The notes under the pieces: generated by a model
The model's database searches: none
What the model saw: only the letters and a program-made list of their open reading frames with translations
Told to the model about the DNA's origin: nothing
Assembly (NCBI GenBank): GCA_023055355.1
Contig: JALJCS010000002.1
Span: forward strand, 87,321,001 to 87,385,000
Length of the DNA stretch: 64,000 nt
Direction of reading: 5' to 3'
From: Agelaius tricolor
Lineage: Eukaryota; Chordata; Aves; Passeriformes; Icteridae
In this document: positions 49,379-61,918 of the stretch, piece after piece
Position numbering within the stretch: position 1 is the first letter of the stretch
Layout of the letters: each line of letters opens with the position of its first letter
Made by a program: the position numbers and the translations under genes

Positions 49379-50681
49379 GAACAGAAAAATGCAACAGGCT
49401 CTTGTCTAAAAGGGTAAGAGGAGCAATGGAGCTTATACAGTGCAGACAGGGATGTTGGAGCCACTGCCTTCCTGCACATGGAAATCCATGTTCAGAGAGT
49501 TGTACCAGGTAGCAGGCATGGTTTTGCTAAGTTGAAGCTGCAGCACTGTAGGAGGAGAGGCTTCCTCTCCTCCACACTGAAACAGCTCTTGGAGCTCTGC
49601 TGAGGTACCTCTAGCCCCAGTAATTTATGGGAAAACTTCACAATAGTGAGTGACCAAGCACCCTCTAGAGCTATCACTGCTGATAAAAAGATGACAGGCT
49701 TCAAACTAATGCTGCAAGGCCTCTGTACTGGGGCTTGTCAGGCTTGCTGTGTCTGGTTGTGTCTAGACTGTGCCTTGAGCTTTGGTTTAGCTTACAGCAG
49801 CTGCCTGGGGAGCACTCCACCTAACTAGTCTTTTTTCTTTGCTTTGTACAAGTGTGTGGTGTAAAGCTTATTGCTAAAATAATTTGGATATATTATCTTT
49901 AAGTGACAGCTTGCGTTAACAAATACTTAATCTCTTTAGAATGAACAACCTATGACTCAAGAATAATGATGTGGTGCAGAGTGCAAGTGTGAAGAGATAT
50001 CACAGGCTTTGAAAGTATAAGGAATGGATTATACCAGAGGCTCTACAGTTATAAAAAGCTCAGAAATGTTCTGTTCCAGACTGTTAAAGGAATGTGACTT
50101 CAAGAGCTGGGTAAGAAAAGCTTTAAGCATAATAAAATTAAAAAGGATCAAATACCCAATAAAATTTAAATACTCAATATAAAGTCAGGTGAAATGTAGA
50201 ACTGTAGACCAATAAAGAAAGATAGGGTGCAGAGTATAATCCGAGTATAAAAATTACCTGTATTGAACCCAAGGAAGAGAATAAAGAAACTCTCAGCATC
50301 TGCATTGCAGTCCTCTGAATTTTGGGTGCTGAGGATTTGAAGCAACCTACCCTGGTTTCCTTTTTCTCAAGAAAAACTGCTACTATTTATTTTAAGACCC
50401 AGGAGTACAAAAAAAAAATGTTGAGTAAAACTTCACAGGCAGAACTATTAGAAAAACATATATAATAATGTTAATTTATTAACAATTACATTTATTAAAT
50501 ATGTAATTTGGTCTGTGGCTTTTGACACTGCAAAAATAGCAAGTGTTTACTTCTATTAGATTTTCAGACTTTAATTAAGCCAACAATGAATACTCAACTT
50601 TGCATATATTTTTTTTTTTCATAAAACAAAGTTTCTGGTACAATAGCTGAAGTTTACACAGTGAAAACTTCAGTAGATGAT
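49379..50681. other. Unassigned non-coding sequence
   Basis: No gene recognised. The first 450 bp is GC-richer with short open frames on both strands; 50460-50620 is AT-rich with short homopolymers. Confidence 0.5.
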
Positions 50682-51246
50682 TGTTCTGGTTTTGGCTGGC
50701 TTATATTTAATTTTCTCCATAGTAACTGATATGAAGCTTCTCTTTGGATTTGTGCTGGAAAGTGTTGATAACACAGGGATGTTTTCCTTACTGCTGAGCA
50801 GAACTTTCTCAGAGTCAATGCCTTTCCTGCTCCTCACCCCACCAGCAAGGAGCTGGGGGGGAACAAGAGTTGGGACGGGGCACAGCAGGGACAGCTGACC
50901 CCAGGGACATCCCACACCATGTGGTGTCATGTTCAGCATAAAAAGCCAGGGAAGAAGGGAGACAGGGACATTCAGGGTGATGGCACTTGTCTTCCCAAGT
51001 CACAGTTACATGTGATGGAGCCCTGCTGTCCTGGAGATGGCTGAACACCTGCCTGCCCATGGGAAGTGATGAATTAACTCCTTGCTTTCCTTGTGTGCTG
51101 AGCTTTTGCTTTCCTATTAAACTGCCTTTATGTCAACTCATGAGTTTTCTCACTTTTACTCTTCCTATTCTCCTTGCCATTCCATGGGGGTGGTTGAAAG
51201 AGCAGCTGCCTGGGCCTTAGCTGTCAGCTGGTGTTAAACCATCACA
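50682..51246 (+). mobile_element. ERVL-type solo LTR, well preserved
   Basis: Starts TGTTCTGGTTTTGGCTGGC and contains TGGATTTGTGCTGGAAAGTG, TTGATAACACAGGGATGTTT, CTCCTCACCCCACCAGCAAG, a TATA-like CATAAAA at 50938-50944, GGCTGAACACCTGCCTGCCC, ATTAAA at 51116-51121 and the end GTCAGCTGGTGTTAAACCA. About 565 bp. No convincing 5-bp target duplication and no adjoining retroviral genes. The LTR contains stop-poor stretches that give 70-90-codon frames on both strands. Confidence 0.93.
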
Positions 51247-51779
51247 ACCACCACATGAACGCGTAGCCTCAGTGAAGATCCCAACTCCCCTGTCTTTGCT
51301 CTCCAACAGCCATTCAAATACCAACCTCCTCAGAGTCATACACTACAAGGACTAGGATGGTTCCACAAATCTCTGCTATCCTTCACATGAGTCCACAGAT
51401 GACTATTAATGAAGCCACACAGTGTACAGGAAGTAAAAATTAACAGTGCTGATCACCAAAGGCATTGGCCATATCTTTGGTCCGCATCTTGTTTAGAAAT
51501 GTTCCTATTTTAAAATATACCATTAGCTCAGACAGCACTAGAGGTGAGCTGGGATTTGGCTGTGCAGGCAACATCAGTCCACCAAGTAAATCAATGAAAA
51601 TATGTCCTATAAAGTACCCATGGTCTGAGAAATACCACCAAGTAAATACATCTTCATAGTAATTAATCAAAACAGAAGTTGTGAAAATGAACCTAATCAC
51701 CAATAACTGCATCTGTCTGGCAAACAAAACCTTGAAAATGGTTAATAATTTTACATACTAGAGCTGTGCCACTGTACAT
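51247..51779. other. Unassigned sequence between two LTRs
   Basis: About 530 bp between an ERVL-type LTR on + and an LTR on -. The open frame 51440-51727 (-, 95 codons) has no recognised domain. No retroviral internal sequence seen. Confidence 0.5.
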
Positions 51780-52098
51780 TGTCATTATAGAGCAAGAGTT
51801 TTATTGTCATTACATTACAAGGGTTCCATACTGCTAGAGTCTCGTACCTCCTTGATGTTTCTTGCAGGCAGCTCCTCTAGGCCCAAACTCTTCCTTGTCC
51901 ACACAGCAGCCAACTGACTCCAGTTCCTTTTCACCCAACCAATCCACTCTTTTATAACACGCTCCTTATTGGCTACAGGTGTGGCCTGTTAACATCAGGC
52001 CTGCTCCTAATCTTTAGTAATTGGTTCAGCTGCAACTCTTTGGGGGATAAGGTTATATTCTATACCACCTTCATTTACCCATACTGTATCCCCCTACA
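51780..52098 (-). mobile_element. Solo LTR on the minus strand
   Basis: Read on -, the segment starts TGTAGGGGGATACAGTATGG, has a TATA box (TTATAAAAG, + positions 51949-51957) preceded by GGAGCG and a CCAATAAGGAGC-type upstream region, then AATAAA (complement of TTTATT at 51800-51805) about 150 bp downstream, and ends near CTCTATAATGACA. This promoter-to-signal order is that of an LTR. Ends are estimates: the 3' end could lie a few bases further (to 51774), and flanks do not give a clear duplication. The family was not determined. Confidence 0.68.
51949..51957 (-). promoter_or_regulatory. Probable TATA box of the minus-strand LTR
   Basis: CTTTTATAA on + reads TTATAAAAG on -, lying about 140 bp inside the LTR start and about 145 bp before its AATAAA. 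Whether it is active cannot be judged. Confidence 0.5.
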
Positions 52099-54847
52099 AC
52101 TGCAACATAGGTGATTGCAGCCTGTGGGGCCTAGACTAAGCAAACTTTATGTTTAGCAAACCAGAAACAGTGGGGTTGCTGTAATTCTTCCTCTCCTCGC
52201 AGGCAGCTCATACACAACCAGGACACGTGCGTTTTGCAGCTAACCTGACACATGTCTATGAGTTCAGGGGGGTTGTCTATCAAGAGTTAGGGAAATGTAG
52301 TTTTAATCTATTTAATTTTTCTTTGGTTTTCCACCTCACTATGGAAGGTGGTTGATAACAAAGCTACTGAGAGACAGGTGGGGTTTTTTAAAGGGAATGG
52401 TTGAGTCATCCACAACATTGCGGGAGAAAGTGGGAATCCCTGTTTGTAACCTCATCCCTCCAACCTCCTTACATTTACAAATACCCATCATGAGTTCAGC
52501 TGATTCCTCCTCTTGCTGCCAGTCTAGTTATCACTGGGCTGGCAGAAGAAGGAATTGCTGAGAACTCCCTTTGCCAGCTGCTCTCAGGCCATGCAGTTCC
52601 TGGGAAGCAGGGAAGCAGGCTGAGTGCTCCTGAATGAAGGCTGGCTCCCAGTACATGAGGGTTGCTTTCTAGAATGGTACTGTTCAGGTGAGGGGAAAGG
52701 GAGGTGGAGCTGACAGCCAAGTGTGGCAACATCCTTAAGTAGTGTTGGATATATAATAATACACCCTCTGCAGACTTTCTGCACCAGGGCAATTCTCAAT
52801 ATAACACCTGTGACTGGGTTCTATTTTTGTGAAGCTTCAGTGCCTTAGTGGAATAAAATGCTCCAAGGAACCTGCTATAACCATGAATAACATTAATGTT
52901 AAAGTTAGGCTTAATTGCTTTATATAGCTTTCAAAATATGCTTCCCCAGAAAAACTTTTAGGTATGTTTCTGAATGTGGTTGCCCTTTTATACTCAATGA
53001 AAAAGAAAGAAATCACCCAGTAGACTGATTTCAGAATGAGGCAGTGATTTTAGAATCCTCATTGGCAAAAGTGATGCAGAAAGCTTTTCCAGTAACACCA
53101 CAGGATAAGGTGAAGGATATGCTTCAGTTTGTCATGTGTTTATTTTTTAAAATGACCATGATGCCAGTTTAGCAGTTGTTTTGCCACAGTTACTGCTTAC
53201 ATGCTTTACTTTGCAATAGAAAAGTCAGTTTATTTCTACTGTTGATTAACAGGGAAGGACAGGTGATTGATTCTGCCAATGTCTTGGGAAAAGCACAGAT
53301 ATGCCAGATTTCCTTTTTCTATTGATGCCTTGTGGGAATCACTTTAAGCTTGATTTCTTCAGCTGGTTCTGACTTGTAGCTGAGGAATCCCATTCATATT
53401 GCCATTGCCAGTCCAACCATTTCTCAACCCTGAATGAGACTCTTATAATCAAAAGAATTTTTAAAGGTACAAGAAATTTTCATTTTTTACATTTTTCAAG
53501 ATATTGAATATTTAGATAATTATTTTGATCATATTTTCAAGATCTTCCCACAATCAGGAAGGCAAGAGTTTATTTTTTTTAATGACTGTTAATAATTCTA
53601 TTAAAGTACCAAAAAATAACACAACACATGTTCTAACTATAGCAATAAAATATCAAGAGTTGGCAAAAACATTCTCTTCTCCCTTTTTTCCCCTTTTCTT
53701 TTTCTGCAGAGAATCTATAATAGATAGAGTTCTGTCAAAACCTGCAGTCTTAAGTCCTTATTTCTTTCCTGTCTGATATTGCATTTCCCAGGGCAAGACA
53801 TTGGAATAGACCAGAATTCAGCCCTTCATTTCTCCCACAAAACAATAAAAAACGTGATTTAAGATATTTGAGGAGACAACACACAAATCTTTCACCTCAC
53901 ATCCCCTAAAAACGACTCCCCAGTGGAAGAGAGGGGCAGGGCTGTGTTATGTTAAAAGTTTTCAACATCAAAACCCAGACCTGTCAGGGGAATCCATTCA
54001 TGAGTTTTGGTGTTAATGCATTAGGACTTGCTGGGTGGAGGACAAAAGAAGCCTAGCAATGGACAGACTCCCAGACACTTAAATGGCCATTCACATATGC
54101 TTTTTCTCCATTTTATCATTGTAATCTCATGCTGGCTTTTACCACTTTGAACTACAGAGACATATTCTGCATTCGCTTTCACCTGTGAAATTTTATTGAA
54201 GGTGAAGTGATTGAATGGACTTGAACAGACCAAAGAGAACATTTTCATTGAAATTAACAACAATGTCAGTTAAGCATAATTTTTATTATTTGGGAGTTGT
54301 TTTAAAAGAATTGGTAAATTTACCTGGGGAAATCTTGTTCACCTAAGCTTTGAAAAAATAAGTTACTTGAAAAGCACAAGGGAGTATTACCCTCAAAATA
54401 CCCTAAATGGAGGAATGTACAAGTCTGAAGTCTTTGGATTGTTCTTGTCATATATAAATAGTACAGGTAATATCCATCAAATAATCTAATGATAAATGAA
54501 ACATACAGTAAACCCAGGTGTTAGAAGTTACAGGCAAGGCAGCAAGAAATTATTGAAATCCTCAAGGCTCCAAGCAGATGTTGAAAAATGCAATTTGGCT
54601 TGCTTTTGGGTACATAAAAATAAACTATGTGCTAAAAATATTGGAATAATTCAAGTGTTTACTCAGTATTAAGAAGCAACAAATTGATTAACAAGAGCAC
54701 AGGAAGGAATAAGTATATGCAACAGGTTTAATGAGATGGGATTCTTTTTGGCAGCTCTGGTGAGTGATGCTTGACACTGAAGTCAATATTTAACTTTGAA
54801 ATCTGTGTTGCTTGCACTTATTTATAGAGAAATTTTATCCATAGCAG
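52099..54847. other. Unassigned non-coding sequence
   Basis: No gene recognised. It is possible that the part up to about 52260 belongs to the neighbouring minus-strand LTR, but I have no end motif to show it. Open frames reach 98 codons (52496-52792, -) without a recognisable domain. Confidence 0.5.
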
Positions 54848-54903
54848 GTAGGTTGGAGCAGATTAAAGATCCCTTCCAACCCAAAGCTTTCCGTGACTCT
54901 AAA
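54848..54903 (+). mobile_element. CR1 LINE 3' end remnant, sense
   Basis: GGTAGGTTGGAGCAGATTAA, GATCCCTTCCAACCCAAAGC and a degenerate octamer end (TTCCGTGACTCT) are the last about 55 bp of a CR1 element. Confidence 0.85.
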
Positions 54904-55527
54904 TAAAGCAGAGATACATAGCAGAATTCATATCTAAAGGAGAATGAGACTTTTAATTAGCATATGATTGTTTCTTGCCGCATTAACATTTCTTATGCAT
55001 TGGTCAGTACAGAATCCTTGCTGACCAAGCAGATAATATTCATTATTTCCTGATGTTTCTCTTCTAACAACTGTATTTCCGTGTTCTTAAAAAACTAAAA
55101 TTGGTAGCTGGAATGTGTTCAAATAATCATGTCTTAATCTTGGTTTTTGTTGAGTAAGAACCTTAAATTTCACTGCAAAAAACACGGTCTTGAAAATAAT
55201 TTTAAGTGAAAAAAAAAATGGAGTTTTGCCAATAAAATAGCTTCAAAGGTATGTTCAAGTACTCCAGTGGGCTTAACATTCTTTGAGGAGATGAAGCCTC
55301 AGACTCTGAGAGGTTTGCTGTTCCCAGGAAGGGTTGGAATGCACAGCTGCCCCAGAAGAGCTTGGCCTGGTGAGACAGAAGCTGCCAGAAGGAACCATCC
55401 TGGTGCCCAGAGCCTGTGCAGGAGAGGAGGCCCAGGGCTGCCACAAGGTCTCCCTTGCTGCCCACCCTGGGGAGCTGCCTGGGACACAAGGCCCTTGAGA
55501 ACCCTGACTCTGCAAGTGTTGTGGATG
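54904..55527. other. Unassigned sequence with a GC-rich block
   Basis: 55270-55520 is clearly GC-richer than the flanks and open in several frames on both strands (up to 125 codons on + from 55267, 114 codons on -). It directly precedes an LTR-derived segment and may be part of the same insertion. No protein domain recognised. Confidence 0.45.
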
Positions 55528-55875
55528 GAAGCAAGATGCAGGGCACAGGGTGTTGTCCTGGGTTTCTTCTTCATGCTTCTTCTTCCTTCTTCTCCTTGGG
55601 TTTGGGTGGCATTTTGTAATTGGGCAGAAAAGTCTGCATTGTGAGCTCTTTGGGATCAGTTATTGGGTTCAAAGGGAAAATAATCTAGGTGTCAGTTCTT
55701 AATTGGATAGTTTAGTCTTAAAAGACCTTGGAACAAAAAATTGTTGGCCATTTTGTGCCTTCTAATGAAAACCTGCCGAACTCACAGTAGTGAGACTGTT
55801 TTACTGATGAGAAATAATAAACACTTGAGTCCAAATACAAATTACTGTCTCAAGTGCCTTCAACCCAGACCCAGA
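55528..55875 (+). mobile_element. Solo LTR, second family, copy 2 (5'-incomplete)
   Basis: Collinear with the LTR at 36605-37020 from GAAGCAAGATG onward: GGGTGGCATTTTGTAATTGG, AGTTATTGGGTTCAAAGGG, AATAATCTAGGTGTCAG, TTAAAAGACCTTGGAACA, GGCCATTTTGTGCCTT, GAAATAATAAACACTTGAGT and GTCTCAAGTGCCTTCAACCC. AATAAA lies at 55816-55821, 288 bp from GAAGCAAGATG, against 284 bp in the other copy. Similarity to copy 1 is lost upstream of 55528. Confidence 0.8.
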
Positions 55876-58800
55876 GAAACCAATGACTGGTACCACTACA
55901 CACAAAGAGCCCACAGCATGGCCAGACAAGCAACCAGCACAACTGTGAGTGTGTCTCTGAGGGAGCCTTTGCCCCTAAATAATCAACACTTCACTCCCTC
56001 CTTTGATCAACTGCTCTCAATATGCCTAAATTGCTTCTTGTGTATGAATATTTGGCACATTGGGTGACAGCTCAACAGGAAGCAAGTTTATGATTTCCAG
56101 AGTGGCTTTCATATCTAAGCAATTAACAACTTAAAATTCTGGTTTGAGTTAATGAAGATGTAGTTAAGAAAGTCAGTGGGGATTAGGGATGGATTCATTT
56201 AATCATTAAACATCTGCGTTGATCAGATAAACCAGTTTGTCAGCTTCATTGACTACCCTGACTAAGTGTCAGTAACCACCATTTTTTTTTCTTCATGTGA
56301 GCCCAAGAAATTTGCTGCTGTGTGGTACCTACATGGCTAGGTTTGATAAAAGGTCAGTGTTGAGGCAGAGCTACATTTAATCTCTGACCCACCCTTCAGC
56401 TATGGGTGAAAACTCAGGTCAAACATCCTTCCTGATTTTACAAGTGAAGATACAAATGAAAAAGGCTGGATGATATTTATTTCTCTCAAAGCCTGTGATT
56501 AGAAATTCATCTTTAGAAAAGATTTAAAAGGTCTCACTGGGCCTCCATTTTATGAAACCGGAGACTTTTCAGACATACTTATTCAGTCCAAGTTTAAGGT
56601 AAACTCTTGGCTCATTCTGCCTGGGGCAGACACCTCATATCCTTGCCATGGAATTAGTGTCCATTGTAAAAATATGCAAAGAAACATATGTTCTAGTCCA
56701 ATCACCAAATTATCATCAAATTTCATCTGCCTCAAGAACTGGAGTACCAAGGAGGGCAGATCAGGAAGTGTTTGATGGAGGAGAACCAGGGAGAGCCAGC
56801 TTTTATCAATAGTTCCTGAGATAATGTTGGTCTTGGTGGAAAAGGAAAAAAATTAAGGTCCTCATAACAAGTTCTCTTAATCTTAAAGTGTGGTGTAGAG
56901 ACCTTAGGAGCAACAAGTAGAAGAACTATTACATCAATAAAGACTTATAAGCAAACATTAGTGAGAGAAATAACAAAAGACAAAGATGACTCCTCCCAGT
57001 CTGGCCCTTTCCTTCTTCCTTCACAGGTATTCTGTGGTCAATGTCCTCATGTACCTTTACTGCCTTGCATCTTTAAAAAATAGGTCTGTGAAAATCAAGA
57101 TATAGGTTGAATTCTATAATTTGTGTGACATGGTAGATGGATCATCACACACCTTTCTTTGACAGGGAAACCTGCTCTGCAGCTTGGAAAGGTGGTGCAC
57201 AGCCAAATGTCAGCTCTGAAAAGCTTCAGTGAAGACTGGGGAGGATCAGTGGAAATACTATAAGCTGTATGGTCAGCAAAATGGAAAAACTGATAAACCC
57301 ACAGATCTGTGTGAGAATGAGTTGAGTCCTTAGAGACGAAGAACTTGAAATGTCATTTTTTTGGATTACTAGATGTTTAGTTTAACAGAAGCTGATTGAG
57401 ATTTTAAGCAGGTATTAAATCAAGTTTTGGACAACATTCTTTGAATTAGGAAGTGATATGAGTGGTAATTTTTCTATTCCTGGTGCTTTCTGTCTACTGG
57501 GAAAAGTTGGAGTAAATATTGATAAATCCCCTTTTCTGAATTACACTTGTCTGGGCAGAAACACACATATTTGCTTGAAAAATACAATTATATTTTGAAA
57601 AAGAATAAATTGAAAAAATGTTATAGAGTTTCATGCCCTTCAACAATTTCATAATGGAATTCTCTGACTTTACTTATAAATTCAGTTGTCATTATTATTA
57701 TTTTTCTTAAAGTCAGGCAAAAATATTGATTCTGGTGTTTCACAGCTTTGTAAGATGTTCCCTCTTTTTTTTCATCAGCACCAAAGGTTCATAAACACAT
57801 GAACAACTCATTTATGCCTTCGGGGTTTTTTTTCTTAATAAGCTTCTGTAGTAACTAATTGGAAAGCAGACACATGTTCTTCTGTTGTTCTTTTCAATAC
57901 ATTGATCATTTCTATGCTGAAAAACTTCTTGTAAGCAGAATACTGAGATAATACCATAATTCCTTTGAGGTCCTGCAAAACCTAATCTGCTGTACAGAAA
58001 AGACTGTTCTGAAATAGTTATTTTCTAAATTAAGCTGCTTCTGGATGTAGCAACAATAATAAAGAGTTTCTCATCAATTAATGAGATGTTATTCTGATTT
58101 TCTTTTGTCTTTGCATCATTTACTGTTTCCTTCTATTCTTTCTACTAATCACACAATTATGATTAAAGTTGGAAAATCTGTATACAGAGTAATCTAAGTT
58201 TATATCCCATATGAGATTTACATGTTGAAGTAATAATTTGATCAGACACAAATTTAGCTTGCATTTTAAAATTCACACTCATTCACCTCAGTTGGTGGAA
58301 GGACTTTTTAACAGCTGACACCTGATTTTAAGGTTTTTAAGTATTAGTGGAAAATGTAAAATCTGTATTAGTTGTTTTAGAACAGTCATAGTGAAACCAG
58401 CCTAACACAAGCTCCCAGAACTACAATAACAACAACAAAAAAATTTCACGCTCTCAAGTATCTGAAACTACTTTGCCAGTTTGATCAGATGGTACAAGAT
58501 GGTTGGATGGATGGTCATCTTTAATGCCTTTATTTTATTTGTACAGAACTAAATGAATCAGGCTGCCACATGTTCTGCCTTTATTTTGTGAATGGAGAGC
58601 AGGACACTCAATTTGGAACCCGCATTGTGTGATCGCTCGACTCTGTAAAGAGAAGAGCAGAATTAAGATGCAATACTCACTTTTTACTCCTAGACTTATG
58701 AAATAGCTATTTAATGAGGAATAGAATATTATTTCTAACTTGCATCTTCCTTATTTTATTTTTTGCTCAAATTATTACTGTGTCTGCTCCATCCTAAACC

Positions 58801-60315
58801 ACATCTTGGGGCAATCAAAACTTCTGTTCTCAGCCTCTTTTTTCTCCAATACTTGTTCCTTTGATGTTTTTCCATGCAGAGATGTCACTCAGGTGGCATT
58901 TCCAGCATATTAATGAAGATTACAAGAGGAGAAATAGTTGTTCCATCCTTCCAACACTCACATTATTGGTTACTCTGATATAAACCAACTTTAGTCTGTT
59001 GTTTGAATTTTTTGAACAATCTGTACACCTTTGTCAACCATCTCTCACCTATGTTATCATGCCTATCCCTTTCCTGACTCTCCTCTTTGCACAACTCTCA
59101 TAAATGCTGAATAAAAAACAAATCAGTATGCATGTATTCATTTTCCTCCTTTTGAAACTTCTCTGAAATTCTCCATCATCATTCAGTTGCCATCTTCGAA
59201 AGCAGGAACAACTCCAACATTTCTTTCCTTCAGCTTGTCACCAGATAATATTGCTCACTTGTCCCTTCCCCCCTTTTCCCCTTTGTTTCTTGGAGAAATC
59301 TTTATATTTTCTTTTCTTGGGCAGCCTAGCATACTTTTAGCAAATTTCCCAACCAATTGAGTCTCTATGGCTGTGCAGCATGCCTGCTGTTCTATCAGCC
59401 TTTCCTCTTCATGCCACAGTCTGCTGGTTTTGTCTCTTCAAAGTCCTCCTTTAAACTCTCCTCTATCATTAGACTGATGTGTTTTACCTGGACACAGAAG
59501 AAAGTGCATAGAAAGGCTCATTAATAAGTACTCAAACACCTTCTGGGAATAAGACATACAAAGTGTTGGGTATGGGTTTTATTTCAGTTTATGTGAACTA
59601 CAGTGCAATCAATCCATCATGTTCTTGAGGAAAGAAGGCAAAGTTACTGATCTGAAGAAATGGCTATAATGGAATAGAGAGTTCATAGCAATGACACAAA
59701 GTTTAGCAGGCACCTTGAACATGTCTGTTGTGTCTGTCAGATCTCCCTTTCAGAGCAGAAAATAAATCCTAAAGAAATGAAGGGCCTGCTTGGTAATAGC
59801 TCTGAACATATATATTGTTTGCAATATAGGCTTGCTTGAACTGGTATGCAGCATTTTGAGTCATGTAGCTTCAGGCAACAATTTTTAGAGGCAAGGATAT
59901 TTATATTAAAAAATAGCATAGTGTCAGAGCAAGGTTATCAGGAATCTCAAAATATTTATAAATGTTGTACATGTACATCCCTGCAGAGGCAAGTTGAAAA
60001 AGGGGAAAGAGATAAACAGCCAGGTGATAAACTACACTATCATCTGGCTTCTAGATTTCTGAACTGAGAGTTATAATTCACTACCCTCTTTAGAACTGCA
60101 ATCCTCAAGGTTGGATGAGCTTTTCTTCCACAGCTGATCTCCACAATCAATTCAGAATATGACTTTCATGGCTGACAACCCAAAACATTGCATGCTACAG
60201 GTTTTGCACAGATGTTGCCTGAACCATGCTCACATGAGATCTGCAGGAACGTCTTTCTGGCACAGATGATAAGTGGTTTTTTTTGTTCTTACTGCACCTG
60301 CTCATTACAAAGAAT
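55876..60315. other. Unassigned AT-rich non-coding sequence
   Basis: About 4.4 kb without a recognisable gene or transposon. Apart from the tail of the frame overlapping the LTR, open frames are at most 73 codons. AT-rich patches lie at 57540-57720 and 58140-58400. Confidence 0.55.
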
Positions 60316-60407
60316 AGAGTCAGGTACTCTTTAAATAGGCAGATGGGTTACTACAGCTCAGAAAAGAGTCGGCCACTCCTGAAATAGACTGGTGGGTTCC
60401 TACAGCT
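60316..60407. repeat. Diverged 43-bp tandem repeat, period 49 bp
   Basis: Units 60316-60358 and 60365-60407 match at 34 of 43 positions with no gap, both starting AGAGTC and ending CTACAGCT, with a 6-bp spacer. An old duplication, unlike the perfect one at 350-457. Confidence 0.85.
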
Positions 60408-61353
60408 GTCTGATGTGAAACCATCAACCTTGTTCTGCTGCAGTTACATCTTTCTTGACATGCAGGCAGGGTTTACTTTGCACAAGCACTGAGGGCAGAG
60501 CTGTTTCCTTGGTTTTAATTTCATTACAAAATTAATAGAATCGACTGCAGTGCCCAACCTGCTGCGTGTATTTATCATGAGGACTAGGCCTTCAGGTTCA
60601 CTAAAACAGTTTAGATTACATGTTTCCACTTCAATTGGAACAGGAAGACTTCTATTAGACTGTCAAAGTATTATTTTTACAAACCTTGTTTATTGCTCTT
60701 CTTCACCATACACATGATCTCAGTTTAGCCTTTTTGTATTCCACCTACTGTTATGTGAAATTATTTCATGGATGGAATGAATTTCAAATAAAATATGCAT
60801 GAAATTAACTGTCTTCTTTCTCTCATTAACAGTAATAGCACTTACAACAAATGATTTCCCATCCAGTGGAATTTTTTTAATAATAATAATAAATATTCAG
60901 CCCAATTTTATTAGGAAGCTACATTTCCTCTACAATTCTTGTAAAACTGACATATGAGTACATGACGAAATGTCTTGCTGTCTCTGTGTTGGTTTGTGTG
61001 ACTACTCACTTTGGCATGGTGATTTGAAATACTAATTGCAGTAATTTCCCTGTTTCTTTTCCTCAATAAAGTGCCCTGCAGAAAGAGACTGTCAGTTGCG
61101 TCTTTTGTGGTTCTTTTAACGCAGAATAAGAGCAGGGAAGCCAAACCTTGGCAATCTCCATGGAAGGAATTTCTTACTCTATTTTGCCTCATATTTATAT
61201 TAATTATTAGAAACAGTTCAAAAGCTGAAAATATTGTGTCAAACCTCTACTTTTTGTGACAGGTTAAGCTTTACATTCAGATTAGAAGGTGGATGGATAT
61301 TTTGGGAAATCAAGTCATTTAGATGGTAAGAAGTAGCTGTGGTGATAGCATGT
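60408..61353. other. Unassigned AT-rich non-coding sequence
   Basis: No gene recognised. A short TAA repeat lies at 60878-60893. Open frames stay below 95 codons. Confidence 0.55.
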
Positions 61354-61918
61354 TGTGCTGGTTTTGGCTGGTGCAGTCAATTTTCTGCACAGTGGCTGGT
61401 GTGGAACTATGTTTTGGATTTGTGCTGGACACAGTGATGACAATAGAACAGGGTTTACACAGAGCCAAGGCCTTTTCTGCTGTTCATGCTGCCATGCTGG
61501 TGAGGAGACTGGAAGTGCTTGGGATGTTGGGAGAAGACACAGCCAGGCCAGCTGACCCAAACTGACCAAAGGGATGTTCAATGCCATATGACATTGTGCT
61601 CAGGATATAAAGTGAGGGGAAGAAAGAAGAAGTGGGGGGTACATTTGGAGTCATAACATTTGTCTTCCTGAGTCACACGTGATGGACATCTGCTGCCCTG
61701 GAGATGGCAACACCTGCCTGCCCATGGAAAGCAGGGAATTCATTGTTGTTTTGATTTGCTTCTGTGAGCAGCTTTTTCTTTCTCTATTAAACATTTTTTA
61801 TCTAAACCCATAAGTTTTCTGTCTTTTTCCTTTCTGATTTTCTCCCTGATCTGACTGGTGGTGGAGGAAATGCATGGCTGCCTGGGGGTCAGCTGCTGGT
61901 TGGGGTTAAACAATGGCA
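61354..61918 (+). mobile_element. ERVL-type solo LTR
   Basis: Starts TGTGCTGGTTTTGGCTGGTG and contains TGGATTTGTGCTGGACACAG, GTTTACACAGAGCCAAGGCC, CAGCTGACCCAAACTGACCA, a TATA box (TATAAA, 61606-61611), CACCTGCCTGCCCATGGAAA, ATTAAA (61786-61791) and the end TTGGGGTTAAACAATGGCA. CATGT (61349-61353) and CATGC (61919-61923) form a 5-bp target duplication with one mismatch, as expected for ERVL. About 565 bp, no internal retroviral genes next to it. Confidence 0.93.
61606..61611 (+). promoter_or_regulatory. Preserved TATA box of the ERVL-type LTR
   Basis: GGATATAAAG lies about 250 bp inside the LTR and about 180 bp before ATTAAA, the expected U3/R geometry. It is the best-kept core promoter among the four ERVL-type LTRs here. 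Confidence 0.6.

Noticed and set aside
55202..55644. Overlapping 125- and 114-codon frames on opposite strands
   Set aside because: Both strands are open because the block is GC-rich and stop-poor; the + frame runs on into the LTR and neither has a known domain.
36605..55875. The two LTRs of the second family as ends of one provirus
   Set aside because: They are about 19 kb apart, clearly diverged from each other, and the DNA between holds other LTRs and no gag, pol or env.
50682..61918. The two similar ERVL-type LTRs as a full-length provirus
   Set aside because: About 10 kb of unrelated sequence lies between them, with no retroviral reading frames, and the rightmost LTR has its own target duplication.
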